NCBI GenBank assembly: GCA_000697055.1 | Contig: JNDT01001818.1 | Location: forward strand, 124,001 to 188,000 | DNA from: Saksenaea vasiformis B4078 | Lineage: Eukaryota > Mucoromycota > Mucoromycetes > Mucorales > Saksenaeaceae | Length of the DNA: 64,000 nt | Direction of reading: 5' to 3' | Shown here: piece by piece, positions 31,431 to 43,754 of the stretch | Layout of the letters: every line of letters starts with the position of its first letter | Numbering within the stretch: position 1 is the stretch's first letter | Made by a program: the position numbers and the translations under genes | The notes under the pieces: generated by a model | What the model saw: only the letters and a program-made list of their open reading frames with translations | Databases searched by the model: none | What the model was told of the DNA's origin: nothing

Positions 31431-34400
31431 ATGGCACGACTGCAATCGTACCTCAAGGCAGAATTCCTTGCATCGGACTCGAGTTCTGAGTTCCTACAGT
31501 TTATCAAGAAAGTAACTGAAGCAAAAAGTAAAGCGGTAAATGTTCCTCGTCTCCACGACCATTGCTCTTAGTTTTCAAGTATAGGAAGAGCATTCCTATA
31601 TCAGTCATGAGCTCGACTTATTGTCTGCTAAAATGGGTCTTCCAGACGTATCTTCTGTAAGATACAGTGTTTATAAGATGATTTGTGGATTTATGCATTT
31701 TATTTATCAGGGGAAGATGAAGGACTATTTGATACGACTGATGCATGCGTTTATGCTTGGTTATGATGTTGACTTTGGTATTATTTACGCAATCATGATG
31801 ACACAAAGCGGTGAAACAGCTGCTCATAGACGTATTGGTACAGAAAATACAATCTATGAAAGCGATGGTTGTACTTATTGGGCCCTTTAGGCTATCTTGC
31901 TTGTTCCTTATTTCTCGGGAACAATCATGAACTTGGTATTATGCTGATTAATACATTACAAAGGGTTTGTTTTTTTTTTCCATAACCATCAGTTATAGTG
32001 TCTATGTTTATCTAAACAGTTACGTTAGGACCTAAAGAGTGAAAATTACCTGGACAAATGCGCTGCGCTGAACGCGATCTGCTACCTCGATCATCCCGAA
32101 ACCGAAGCGAACGTCATAGATGCCACGATAAACGCGATAAATTTTCCAAAGCAAGTCATCAGCTACTGTGTATGTATGTATGTACGTTCATCTTATGACG
32201 ATTGTCTAGGCAAGCGGTACGGAAAAAAGCGGTGTTTGCTTTGTTTTGGCTTTATCAAAGATCCAAAAGCCTAAAAGACCGCGTCGAGCCCCTTCTTAGA
32301 GAGGCTTTGAGTGACAAAGATCCTAGCGTTGTTTTTGCTGCTTTGTCTGTCTGGAAAATCATTATTACGGTGGGTCTATGATTTTGAGAAGGGAAGAAGC
32401 CCCATTTACATGAATGTACCTTGTTTTAGAACTGTGCAGAGCAGTACGCGGATATGTTTTCAATGTTTATCGATGTACAGAGGAAAAACATGGATGGTCA
32501 TCTGCACCGATCTTTCACTTATCACGGTGTCGCTGCTCCATGGGCGCAGATCACCTGTCTTCAAATCCTTGAGAGTTATCAGAGATTAGGCATTGGGTAA
32601 CGTCCGAAATGGATTGTGCGTGGTTTTAAGTAGGATTATGTCATAGATCACAAGATGAACTTTCCCAGCTCATTATGGATTGTTTGTCAAAGGTTGAACG
32701 CCAGGTCGATGCAGCTTATGGTAAAAATGAGTGACTGACTGACTGACTGACTGACTGACTGGCCGTCTATCGTGTGCTGACCTGTCTATAGCCATCGTGT
32801 TGCAATGCGTCCGGATACTGGCCTCTATGAAGACGCCAGTGATAAACGAGGAGAATCCGTTTCGCATCTTGGACAATTTCCTGCATTCTCCCAACCATAA
32901 CATGAAATATCTGGGATTGCTTGGATTAGGGTATCTAGACAAGAGCTTGTGGACTGAGCAATGGCCCGATCGAACCGTTATAGCGCGAACAATTACGTTG
33001 GCTGGCGATGACGAAATCTTAGTCAATAAGGTTTGTGCGTTTTCGTGTAGTCGCAGCAGGACTTTGATCAATTTTGCGGTTATGTAGACATTGGAAGTAT
33101 TAGATATTGCAATGGATGAAGCATTTTTGCATTCGGTTGCTGATCATGCCTTGGAAGCATTACCGACTATTTACAGTTCAAAGGCGATCAGTTCAAGAAT
33201 AACATGCTGGCTTGTCGACCATCTGATGATATATCCTTTCTGTTCTTTTAAGATAAAACCATTCATACATTCTATCAAACTATTTGACCTTGACCTTATC
33301 ATACCCACTGTGCAGCAGATCCTTGGTTCGTAGAGGTCATGCTCAAGGCCTTAGCCGAGTCGAGAAAGAACCTCGATGACAACTATGTCGACCTACAGTG
33401 CCAACAGCTTAAACAAAGTAAGTACAGCTAAAAAGCTAAAAGAGGAAAAAGGCTGAACCGAGCATCAAGTCTTTTTGGAAGAAGTAGACGACACTGAATT
33501 GCGTAAACGGGCGGTTGACGTTTTCTATGAACTTTTGAAAAAATATCACAGCGATCAATACCATTACTTATTAGTACAATTGGCATTCTGGGTAAGAAAT
33601 GACGCGGACTATCTTGGTTTAACATATGCGTTTCAAGGTACTGGGTGAATATACGTATCTATCGTTGAACTTTTCGGAGTTGGAAGTAATGAGGCAGTTG
33701 CAAAAGTGGATAGTTATTGTGGAAGGTAAGCAGCGAATGGTAAATTAGTTTACTCATTTTCCTACATGAAGACGATTATCTTCAGGTTTGCGGTCTACAG
33801 GCTATTAAACAGTGCGTTTTGCGCTCCAAAACGTGGCTTCCAGGGTTGAAAAAAATTCTGCAGAATTACAAGTTATCCTCAGTACCTGAGAAACAAGAGG
33901 TAAACTGGACATTATTTTCTTTTCTTCGGAGGGCATTTTGTTAAAGGCGTTTATAAGATCTCACGAGATATACTGAATTTGATTGAAGACAAAGAGTTTG
34001 AACAGACAGTCGATAGCGCAGATGTCTTGCCTTTGCCAACAACACCTGTATCTGTAAGCGTAAGAATGGTCAAAACGATGGATTCATTTTGTCGGTCATA
34101 GTTGTCTGCTAATCCGAATAGACCATCGACAAGCCGCTACGTCGATGACAAAGGTATGTTCTGAAAGAACCTATTGAAGTTAAAGAAACAAATCCATACT
34201 AGAATACCCTCGTCAAAAAATGGAAAGTATAACCGATGTGCATACGTATGCACATAAGCAACACACGAGTTCGACGTTTGGTCGTAAACATACGCCTCGA
34301 CAAAGTACGCGAATTCCCGGTTCAGATTTAAGTGCCGATACGTAAGTTTGACTAATCCTTGTTCATCGCAAATGGACTTAAAAGAAAAGAAGGATGATGG

Positions 34401-34981
34401 TAACACCTAAGCAAGTTTCACAACAACATCGCTCTTCTCATGTAACGATTGTATTGGCGGAGAAAAAAGTGTAAGTAATATTTATGATAGACTTTTTATG
34501 ATTCTGGATCCCGGAAAGAAGGTCGATCGAAACATACTATCGAGGTACGAAGTGTAACCACGTCGAGCACAATGTATAAAATTCCGAGTTACAGGAGTCC
34601 ATGCTATCCAGTTTGATGGCTCTCGAGTTGGACGAGGAGATCGATAGTGACAAGGATGACAAAATGACGAACGTCCCTTACTTGGATACCAATGCGTTTG
34701 GTGCGTTATGGCTCAAGTACCATCATGAACAGAAAGTAAACCCCGCATGGGGTTTTAGAAAGACGACCGCAGCATCGTTGGCTCCATTTTTGAGTACATC
34801 ATGGAAGATTCATATTGTGGAAATCATTGGCAATGAATTTATTGCCACGGGCGCATCTGGAGATTCAAATAATCCAATTCTGTTGCATGCGGACTGTCAT
34901 CAACGTAATCCCGAGATAACAGTTCGTGCCTTTTCGGGCGCGCTGTTGAAGGACTTTTTGAATCATATCACTATTGATTGA
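31431..34981 (+). CDS. AP-4 adaptor complex epsilon subunit
   Basis: Large subunit of the AP-4 coat adaptor, which sorts membrane cargo at the trans-Golgi. My model has 19 exons: 31431-31535, 31585-31656, 31711-31837, 31891-31964, 32029-32150, 32210-32369, 32430-32596, 32647-32720, 32792-33030, 33088-33241, 33316-33417, 33470-33591, 33638-33725, 33772-33899, 33958-34053, 34102-34153, 34203-34341, 34390-34468 and 34595-34981, about 828 residues. The adaptin trunk shows EAKSKAEEHSYI, GKMKDYLIRLMHAFMLGYD, LDKCAALNAICYL, QAVRKKAVFALF and VLGEYTYLSL. The C-terminus (TNAFGALWLKYHHEQ) fits the epsilon appendage platform. KMK(D/E)YLIRL and the AVRKKA block favour epsilon over gamma or alpha. The intron at 32151-32209 uses a GC donor. 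Junctions after 33899 are less certain; acceptor 33946 would introduce a stop. Confidence 0.85.
32731..32761 (+). repeat. (GACT)n microsatellite inside an AP-4 epsilon intron
   Basis: Seven uninterrupted GACT units fill nearly half of the 71 bp intron 32721-32791. Length variation here would leave splice sites and coding sequence untouched. Confidence 0.9.
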
Positions 34982-35101
34982 AATGGAGAGAAAAGAAAGA
35001 AAAGAACGCATATATTTGTATGATTGACACGTAAAGAAGAAAAGAAAAAACGAAAAGAAAAGAAAAGAAAAGAAAAGAAATATATGCGTACAAACGACGA
35101 G

Positions 35102-36293
35102 TTAATGTTTGTTTTTACCGATGAACTTCATTTGTTTGTTCTGGTTGTGGTTGGATGGTGCCATGTGATAGCGTACAGCACTAGGATACATGGTGTAGGG
35201 TTGATGTTCGTTCATGACAGAGGCGTTGGGTAATCCGTAAGGAACCGTAGTAGGCGACTAAGAATAGAAAATAGTTGAGGTAACAATGATGTTTTTATTG
35301 GAGGGAAACAAAGGCTTGGTTTTTGGTATCGATTTGCGATTTAATGCACATTTTTGCTCCAAAGATCAACCCGTCTGGGAACCAAGAAAGATGACAAATG
35401 ATTTCCAAAGTAATGAAAAGAAAGGGAAAGAAGAAAAGGACAGCAAAAAGAAAAAAAAGAGAGAGAGAGCAAGAGCAAGAGCGAAAACAAAGAAAAGCAG
35501 AAAAAGAAGTTGGCGGAACAGAAGGAAATAACAGAGTAATCATTGACTTACCGAGGACGAAGAAGGCACTTGTTCTTGTTGAGACAATTCAGTAGCATCG
35601 GGTGCATTTAAGCAGGCTTGGATCAGATTCTTGCCTTCTGGTTTCGTCACTATCGAAATTGGTCAGACTAAAAAAATTTTACGTTTTTTTCAATCGCCTG
35701 TACGTACCTAAAGGCTGCAGTTTTGGTGTAGTAAACGTGTACACCAGTCCTGTTTCAGATACTACCAGCAACAACACCTGGGTGCCTGTCAACGTACTCA
35801 GCTCGTATGCCTTTTTATTTTTATTTTTATTTTTTATTTTTATGTTTTAGAGAGTTAGTCATGGCAACGTTTCCTTTTTTTTTTTTGATTGGTACGTTAC
35901 CTTCTTCATGATGCCAGCCTTTCTCTTCGAAAATGTAATGTGTCTTCTTGTCTTGTCCTCAATGTATTCAATCTTGATTTTACGGCGACCTGTTCGTTTT
36001 GTTGGTTTCTTATCAGAGTCGTCAGACTCTTCTTCTCCTGCTTCTTGTCCGTTATCTATAATCATCATAGGTTGCGCAGACGAGCGTGACGACGACGACG
36101 GAGAGCTAGCGGGAATAGCCGCGGAAGAATTGTATCGAATTTGCAAAGGTTGCTGCTGTTGTTGAGGTGGAACTTGCTGTTGTTGCTGCTGCTGTTGTTG
36201 TTGCTGTTGTCGTTGTTGTTCTTCTCGTCGCTGTTGAACCAACAAGTACGCTTGCTGGGGAGGAGGAGGATGATAGTAGTTGGATGATTGCAT
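35102..36293 (-). CDS. SRF-type MADS-box transcription factor (Mcm1/SRF family)
   Basis: Nuclear DNA-binding regulator that recognises CArG-box sites, usually with partner proteins. Exons on the minus strand: 36293-35901, 35810-35708, 35649-35552 and 35257-35102, 249 residues. The N-terminus has a run of about 13 glutamines in a Gln-rich stretch, then a Ser-rich and an acidic patch, as in Mcm1-like activators. The MADS domain spans roughly residues 106-165: GRRKIKIEYIEDKTRRHITFSKRKAGIMKK continues across the first intron into AYELSTLTGTQVLLLVVSETG, followed by the SAM-like TPKLQPLVTKPEGKNLIQACLNAP typical of SRF/Mcm1. The last exon encodes a short tail ending at TAA 35104-35102. The third intron (294 bp) is long for this window and holds a purine-rich plus-strand tract. 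It is convergent with AP-4 epsilon, 120 bp apart. Confidence 0.93.
36165..36225 (+). repeat. Polyglutamine-coding trinucleotide tract
   Basis: TGT/TGC-rich plus-strand run that encodes the Gln stretch of the minus-strand MADS protein. Mixed CAA/CAG codons mean it is less slippery than a pure CAG array. Confidence 0.85.
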
Positions 36294-37515
36294 TGTGTAG
36301 TGCTTATTATAGAAAAGAAGCTTTGTTGCTTGATTTGGGATTTTTGCTTCTTTGGTTGGGAAGAAAAGCAAAAAGGGGAAAAAAGGAAGGGGGAGGGATG
36401 AGGAGATGGATTCTCATGACCTCCTCTTTCCCTCTCCACGACACCCAAGATTGCATGACTTTGGGGTGACACACAGCACCTGTTGCCATACATTGTATGT
36501 AGCCTTTTCCTCTTTGGAAATACGACGTGTCACCGACCGGTAAAAAAAAAAATTCTCTTTTTCTTTTCATTTACACATTCAACGTTCTTTCTATTCAACC
36601 CACACATCTTTTCTCCTTTCCATTTTCCTGTTTTAGTGAATATCTAGCTAACTAATAATATTACTATTGTTGAATATCGCAATTAAACCCTACTAACTTT
36701 CTCGGCGTGGTAAATCATCTTGTCTTACATACGACATAATAACAGAATTATGGGGGGCTGTGCCAACTTTCAAGAGAAAAAAAAAAACACGAGGACTGTG
36801 CGCGTTTGTAATATTCACGATAGTCAAATTCCTCGGAGTAGCTTAGGAGTAGTAGTAGTAGTAGTAGTACTAGCAGTAGGTATGTATGACGTGGAAATTG
36901 TTCTACTTCTTCATCTCTTGACCGGTCATGGCAAACGATGCTGACGATGAGTACGTGGTTGAAAAAAAATAAAATAAAATAAAATAATCCCACACAACTG
37001 CAGTATTCGTCACAAAGGGCGAATCCCCTGAGGGTAGCTACTGTTCAATGATGTAAATTACATGCACAGTAGTCGAGACAGTATCCCGACACAGGCCCTT
37101 TCATTTCCGGACATTTGTGCTTCCTAATGAAGAAATAGGATAACAACGTTAAAGTGCAGGAGCTGCTGCGCAAGGATAACGCGCCTAACACAAACAGAAA
37201 GACTTAGTCCAAGATGTAGTAGTAACATCGGTTGCTGATGCGACCACAGACCATTTTATTTCATCTTTCTTTCCCAAATGTTTATGGCCATCTCGTTTAT
37301 ACAGCTTATTCTTATCATACGCCTGATCACGGGATTTGCCATCAAACAGTTAAGGACAGCGATCAGAAATCTTCGAACAATAGCAAAAATAGATGTTTTG
37401 CGTCTTCTTTAGGCCACTGTCAAACAACAACTTTATTTAAATGAAAAACAATTGAGGAGCGTGTGTCTTTTTTTTTTTTTTTTACCTTGCCTTTTTTTTT
37501 TTTTGTAACTTAGAC
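36294..37515. other. Divergent upstream regions of the MADS and SUR7-like genes
   Basis: 1.2 kb between divergent start codons. It contains several low-complexity patches: AGT repeats at about 36847-36870, AAAATA repeats at about 36965-36986 and T-runs at 37468-37504 just before the SUR7-like ATG. Short open frames here are low-complexity shadows. No other gene is seen. Confidence 0.5.
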
Positions 37516-38299
37516 ATGTTTGCGTATCTAGCCACGTTCTGTACTTTTTCAGCTCTTGTACTTGAAGTCTTCACTCTGCTTGGTAATACTTATAATCAAC
37601 CGTTTTTGCGTGAGCTTTATTTTGCACGCCTATCCGTGAATGGTAGAACGTTTATCGATTTCGGCTTGTGGTATGGTGCTTAAATTCAGGGATCTGCTTA
37701 ATATCCAACTTCTTTCCAGGAATGCGTGTATCGGTGATCTCTCCACCGGAATCGTTGCTCAGTGCAGTAAACCAATACCAGCTTTTGATTGGAGTAAGCA
37801 TGATTTAATGTGTTCCAGGCGTCCTGACTGTAGTTTTTTTTTTTCTTGGCAGCCGAAGCTGTGACATTGAATGGTCTAGAAGGACTTGAAAAGACATTCC
37901 TTGCCAATTTCATCCTGTACTGGATTGCTTTTGGCATAACTTTCATGGCCTTGGTAAGTGATCTTCTACATGCTCTGGAGCACATCTTAAATTTTCCTTA
38001 ACTAGGTTGTGACAACAATGACCCACTTTCGAGCTGGACCTGACTTTTTAGCCTCATTTGGTACTTTTCTCGCCTTTTTAGTGATGTTGACTGTCTTTAT
38101 CATTATTCTTGTCATTTCTCTTCGAGGTATCAACTCTGCAAGAGGATCGGATAATTCAGCATCAGGACATCTTGGCGCGTCGATGTGGATGACTCTGGGT
38201 GCTATGATAGGTCTCTTGTTTGCTTCGCTATGGTACTGTTTCACATGCCTGTGCGCTCCGGCACGACGATTTAGACAGCCTGCGGAAATAGTCGTCTAA
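37516..38299 (+). CDS. SUR7/PalI (Rim9)-family four-helix membrane protein
   Basis: Tetraspan, claudin-like fungal plasma-membrane protein; relatives organise eisosome domains (Sur7) or act in Rim/Pal pH sensing (Rim9/PalI). Exons 37516-37670, 37720-37793, 37853-37953 and 38006-38299 give 207 residues, all junctions in phase. Membrane segments: residues about 1-22 (LATFCTFSALVLEVFTLLG), then after an extracellular loop FILYWIAFGITFMALVV, FLAFLVMLTVFIIILVISL and LGAMIGLLFASLWYCF. The first loop has the family pattern W-N-A-C followed by C (GLWNACIGDLSTGIVAQC), analogous to the claudin W-C-C. The tail is short (CAPARRFRQP), unlike the long tail of PalI. Which subgroup it belongs to is open. Confidence 0.85.
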
Positions 38300-39612
38300 C
38301 ATAACATGAATTGTCATAGTATTTGCATTTCTTATTTTAACCTATCTCAAATTTGGTGTAATTTGTCATTCATATCATGTCTGAATACACAAGCATCGTT
38401 AGTATGTAACTGCCGCTGCACTTTCTCCTGATTAATATTTTGTCTTGTTCAAATACGAAACTATAAACAACTGCTATGTGCTACAATTCATTATGTGTCA
38501 TTTCGAAAAACGAAGCTGACAAAAACAATACATATCTCAGACAGGCAGTTTACTGACGAGAATGCAAGTATCATTAAGAATGACTATATTTCTCATCATA
38601 GATAGCATAACAGCGGCATTCTTGTGTTTTGTGCATCTACTTTGTGCAATGACTGACGTATGTGTCGTTCGAAGATCATATTCATGGAGTGAAGAATTGC
38701 GAGACAGTGTGCTTGTTTTGACGCATGGCTCTAGTCCACAAATTTCAAAGCGTTAAGGTATCACTTGCAAGAAATCTATAGGCACCACATAGATGTGTCA
38801 AGACGGAACTTTTGTCCTTCAAGACTTGTCCTCGGAACAAGATGCTGATCGAAGAAGCTGACAAATGCCAAGATAGAGCATGATTTCTGAACGGTCATCT
38901 TATTGGGTGCTGATAAACAGCATTTTCATACACCGGCTGCTGTTTTGGATGTCCAAAATTTTATTCTCTCGCAAGTACTTTTCCTTCTCACACATTTAGC
39001 CGCTTCGTTTCTGCAACCATGAATGTTATAATGAAGTTATTCTGGGGCGAACACGACGATAGAATGTTTTCTGTTGAGATTGATCTAACAAAAGCTGTCG
39101 GCAGCCTCGAATAGTCGCCGCTCATCGGTCCATAGCCGGGGCCCCATACATGGTAGGTTGATGGAAAAGGAACAACAACCTTATACAAGCGTACGGTCAC
39201 TTCACACAAGAAAATCTTAAGCTGCACAAAAGAATTTTCGAAACCCAGCAGCTGTGTCAATCAATCAGAGTGAAATCATACCCCTGAACATGTTTTGTGT
39301 CAAATAAGCCTCCGTTTGTTTCGGCATCAACCTCCGTCATACACATTCTACGATTAGTCCTCGAAAAATAAAAAATAAATGATGTATGTCATGAATTATT
39401 TCTCTAAAACCATAAAAGACCCTTTATAGGTGAATCAGGATATTTGGATAGCTTTGACAACTGTTACTCAGTTCAGCGATATGAATGAGATGAAATCTTG
39501 TGCGATGATCAACCGGCGCTTTTCTTCTTGACAGATTCACAGTCCGCAACTTTAAATCTGCCACTCATTGGTCCGAACCGTTTATTTTTTCTCTTTTGGT
39601 CCTTTCCTCATT
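38300..39612. other. Intergenic, no gene seen
   Basis: Short open frames at 38562-38756 and 38988-39260 (minus) show no motif. The stretch from about 39400 presumably carries the hydroxylase promoter. Confidence 0.45.
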
Positions 39613-40789
39613 ATGACGAGAAAATACACTTATTCGGAGGTGGCAGCGCACAAATCTGCCAAGTCCTGTTGGGTAATTCTCAATAACAAGGTGTATGATG
39701 TCTCGGAATTTATCCATGATCATCCTGGCGGAGATGACCTGATCCTCGATTACGCTGGCAAAGATGTTACTGCGGTCATGCAGGATGTCATTGAGCATGT
39801 GCACTCTGATGCTGCTTACGAGATCTTGGAGGAGTACTGTATTGGTGTTATTGATGATACCAAGGCGGTCTCGACAGCTACGGATATTAGCGAGCGTGAA
39901 CGCCTCCATCGACAGCGAATGCAGTTGCTTGACGAAGAGGAGGAAAGTAAGACCTACGTTCGCGAGGACTTTAGACCAAACGAGACCGATTTCAATGTGG
40001 ATCTTAAAAGAAACCAATTCTTGGACCCTCGAAAAGCGCTTATCCCTCAAATGTATCGAGCTCGATTCACCAAGGAATTCTACCTCGAACAAGTCCATAA
40101 ACCACGCTATTTGCCATATCCAGCGATTTTCTTCGGTCATTGGTTGCTTGAGCCGCTGACAAAAACCGCTTGGTACATGGTGCCAATTTTGTGGTTGCCC
40201 TATGTTTCATATCAGGTGTACATGTCGTTGACCTATTCGGCGCCAATGGTGACCTGTCTCTCCTTTGGATTGGGAATCGTTATCTGGACCTTGCTCGAAT
40301 ACGGCCTGCATCGCTTCTTATTCCACTTTGACGATTACATGCCTGAACACCACATTGCATTTCTTATTCACTTTACATTGCACGGCTTCCATCACTATTT
40401 ACCGATGGACAGGTATGACTTGTGTTGCATGGGAAAACATCCACATGCTGTTTACTTATTTTTTCTTTTTTCCCCCAATTAGACTGCGACTTGTTATGCC
40501 ACCCGCGCTGGGTGCTGTCATTGCGTATCCTTTGGTAAACTTGGGATACTTCTTATTCCCACGTTGTATTGCACATGCGGTGATTGCCGGTGGCGCTTTT
40601 GGATACGTTTGTTACGACTGCACACATTACTATCTTCATCACGCCAAGGTGTTCAAGTATCATTTCCAAGAAATGAAGAAATACCATATGGCTCACCATT
40701 ACAAGAACTTTGAAGCTGCATATGGTATCACATCCAAATTCTGGGACTACATATTCGGTACCGGATTTGCCTACGACACGACTCTGTAA
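39613..40789 (+). CDS. Fatty acid 2-hydroxylase (sphingolipid alpha-hydroxylase, Scs7-type)
   Basis: ER membrane di-iron enzyme that hydroxylates the alpha carbon of the ceramide very-long-chain fatty acid. Exons 39613-40412 and 40483-40789 give 368 residues. The N-terminal cytochrome b5 domain (residues about 1-85) has the haem-binding HDHPGGDD and a second haem His near HVHSDAAYE. The hydroxylase domain has membrane helices and the eight-His pattern: HRFLFH, HFTLHGFHHYLPMD, HYYLHH and YHMAHHYKN. The intron splits the MDR/LRLVMPP motif with AG|GTATGA and TTAG|A. Start ATG 39613 is chosen because the longer upstream frame begins with TTG and would precede the b5 fold with an unusual leader. 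Confidence 0.96.
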
Positions 40790-41078
40790 TTTCATGTAAT
40801 CTACTTAAAACCTAATCAAATGTCACTTTTCATTAGCTCAAGTAACTCCCTCTTCTATCTGACTCCCCATCATTTACCACTACTGTCATTCTATAATAGA
40901 TATATTATTTTACTTTTGATGCTAATTTTGGTTCACTGGAGATACAGTAAGAAAATTCTATTTTTTTCTGAAGTAAAGTTAAAAGCTTTAAAATGAGGAT
41001 GCTTTGTCTGCTATCAGTGTGACTCTGTTCTACACAAACAACGCATTTTTGCTCGAGTAGGATAGAGCATTTCGGTCC

Positions 41079-43157
41079 ATGGCGAAGAGGAAACAAGCAA
41101 AGAAGACTAGTAATGAAAGTGGCAATCTGCATAAAGTTGCGGGAACGAGGCTACATTTTAAGCGCGCCATCGCGAAAGAGCTGTCGCAAATTATCGGTCG
41201 CTGTACCGAAAAGCAGTTACTTGAATACGTAGAGACACCACGCACATGCGTGAATGGCCAGTTCTCATTACCCGTACCGCGATTAATCGCTGCTCATTTT
41301 TCCGAAATGAATCCAGCTGCATATTGTGAAGAGCTTGCCAGGAAGGTAAGTCATTTCTTTCTTTCTTTTTTTTTTTTTTCAAAGACGGTCGTGCGCTTAA
41401 TTTTTCTTTTAAAAATGTAGTTCAAGCCTAACGCCATGATCGAACACGCCATCGCAATAGGTGCATTTCTTAACTTCAAAGTCCAACCAACGGAATATAT
41501 CCGGCAAACCTTGCTTCAGGTTTATGAAGAAAAATCTAGCTATGGATGGGCTTCGGCTGAGAAGAATAGAGGCACCATTGTGATTGATTACAGTTCGCCA
41601 AATATTGCCAAGCCATTTCATGCTGGACATCTGAGAAGCACTATACTGGGTACATTTATAAAGCGAATACATGAAGCAATGGGTTATTCTGTCGTCGGTA
41701 TCAACTATTTAGGTGACTGGGGCAAGCAATACGGTAGGCCCAATCGTAGGTTAAATTGCATTAGCTGATCTTTTCAAGGTTTGCTGGCGATTGGTTTTGA
41801 ACAGTATGGCGAAGAAGAAAAATTAGAAGAAGATCCGATTCATCATCTGTACGAGGTGTATGTCCAGATAAATGAGGACATGAAGCATAATCCTGAGATT
41901 GACAAGCAGGCTGGGGAATATTTCAAGCGTATGGAAGAAGGTGAGCAATGTTACAAGTGACTTCTATCAACTCATCATTTTGATATTATCCTTCATGAAC
42001 ATGATGTGATAGGTGATGAATCCTCATTGACCCAATGGCGACGATTCCGTGACCTGAGTATCTCGTCCTACGCCTCTGTGTATAAGCGATTAGGCATATC
42101 ATTTGAGCAGTACTCGGGAGAAGCTGAGACAGAGCCCTATATTGAAGAAGTCTACAAATTGTTAGAGAAGCGTGGCCTTGTGGTAGAGATGGAGAACGGT
42201 GCTTGGTGTGTGGATTTAGAAAAGTACAAACTTGGAAAACCCATTGTTCGCCGCGCAGATGGCACTACGCTTTACATCACGCGAGACTTGGCAAGCATTC
42301 TTATGCGGAAAGAGAAATTCAAATTTGACAAGGCGATTTATGTGGTCGGAAGCGAGCAGGAGCATCATTTCCGACAAGTCTTCCAGATCGCTGAGTTGAT
42401 GTTTGGAGAGACAGCCGATAATTTGTGCCACATTGCTTTTGGTCGGATCCAAGGTGTATCCACACGCAAAGGAACGGCGGTATTTTTGCAAGATATCCTG
42501 GATACGGCCCAGGAAAAGATGCTTGAAATTATGCGTGAGCAAGATAACGCAGAGAAATATAATGACATCCTGGAGCATGGTGTGGAGGATGAATCAGACA
42601 GAAGGCTTACCGGAGAAAAGGCTGCACAATTCACTGCAGATCAATTGGGGACCTCAGCTGTGATTGTACAGGATATGTCCGCAAGACGTCATAAAGATTA
42701 CCGATTTTCTTGGGATCGAATGATCGATGCTCGAGGCGATACTGGCGTTTTCCTGCAATATGCTCACGCAAGAGTATGCGGGTGAGTAAAATCGAGAAAC
42801 TAACGCTGCAATGATGAGCTTAATGTTTGTTCCAGGATTGAACGTAAAGCTGGCATCCCTATTACAGATCAGTGCGACTTCTCGCTACTCAAAGAAAAAG
42901 AGGCATTTGAATTGGCACAATTGATCTCACATTTTCCAGAAGCCGTACAGTCCGCATACGACTCGGTCGAGCCTTGCATCCTTGTTCTTTATCTTTTCAA
43001 ACTAGCTCATCTTATTAGTCAGACCAATTACACACTTCGTGTCAAGGATATGGAGCCAAAACTAGCCGAAGCGAGGATGCTGTTGTTTTGGGCAGCTAAA
43101 ACGACCCTTGCCAACGGCATGAGGCTAATCGGCTTAAAGCCGTTGGAAAGGATGTAA
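41079..43157 (+). CDS. Arginyl-tRNA synthetase
   Basis: Class I aminoacyl-tRNA synthetase that charges tRNA-Arg. Exons 41079-41345, 41421-41733, 41779-41940, 42013-42781 and 42836-43157 give 610 residues. The N-terminal tRNA-contact domain is followed by the HIGH-type motif in PNIAKPFHAGHLRSTILG, GINYLGDWGKQY, the arginine-site region, and HIAFGRIQGVSTRKGT in the position of the KMSKS loop, where the family often lacks the canonical lysine. The C-terminal anticodon-binding helical domain ends in MRLIGLKPLERM, the usual ArgRS terminus. The extreme N-terminus is Lys-rich (MAKRKQAKK) and does not look like a strong mitochondrial presequence. Fungi often serve cytosol and mitochondria with one or two ArgRS genes; localisation is open. 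Confidence 0.96.
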
Positions 43158-43754
43158 ATAGACATCATGTGCGTAAAAGTATTTGTTACACTAGCGGGTA
43201 GGATTAGATCGGAAATGCAAGGTGAAGGAAAGCGAGACTGGAAGATGTGATTACATGCTTTTCTTTTTTCTTATTCGCACGTTCTAATAGATAAAGGGCG
43301 TTTTATGCAGCTACTTGTTCCCGTATTCTTCTGCAGACATTCGAGACATCTGTTTTTTCTGTAGCGGATAATCAAAATAACTCACCCATACTATGGGAGT
43401 ATACCATCTCTTTTGTTCCCGCTTCGTCAACCTGGTCATGACAACATAAGATCCGTTCAACTCTGAGGGTGGTCTTTCAAGAGTGTCTTAACGAAGGACA
43501 TATCTCAATTTCTCCTAGGCCCATCTTGGACGCAAAATTTACTTGTAGTGTTTTCTAAAGTAGAAAGTATGCATCATTACAAAGGCAACCTTGGATTTTG
43601 GCGCTCTGACAAGAGGCAAATCATGAATCGCCGCTTATGCAGGAATGGTGTTACCAAAAGAGCTCAATTCCTAAGCCACTCCTGTGACGATAATCTTTGG
43701 AAAAGTGGATTCACGTCCCACTGCACTCATCTCTTCAATTACAACACAGCAACC
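43158..43754. other. Intergenic between ArgRS and RPB10
   Basis: About 600 bp. An open frame in the RPB10 frame extends upstream to 43548, but the homologous protein starts at 43755, so this is treated as leader or promoter. Confidence 0.5.

Noticed and set aside
35041..35083. AAAAG repeats resembling a telomere-like or structured array
   Set aside because: Simple pentanucleotide low complexity; does not match telomeric repeats and has no partner array.
35286..35595. Lys/Glu/Arg-rich plus frames near 35300-35595
   Set aside because: Purine-rich complement of the pyrimidine tract in a MADS-gene intron.
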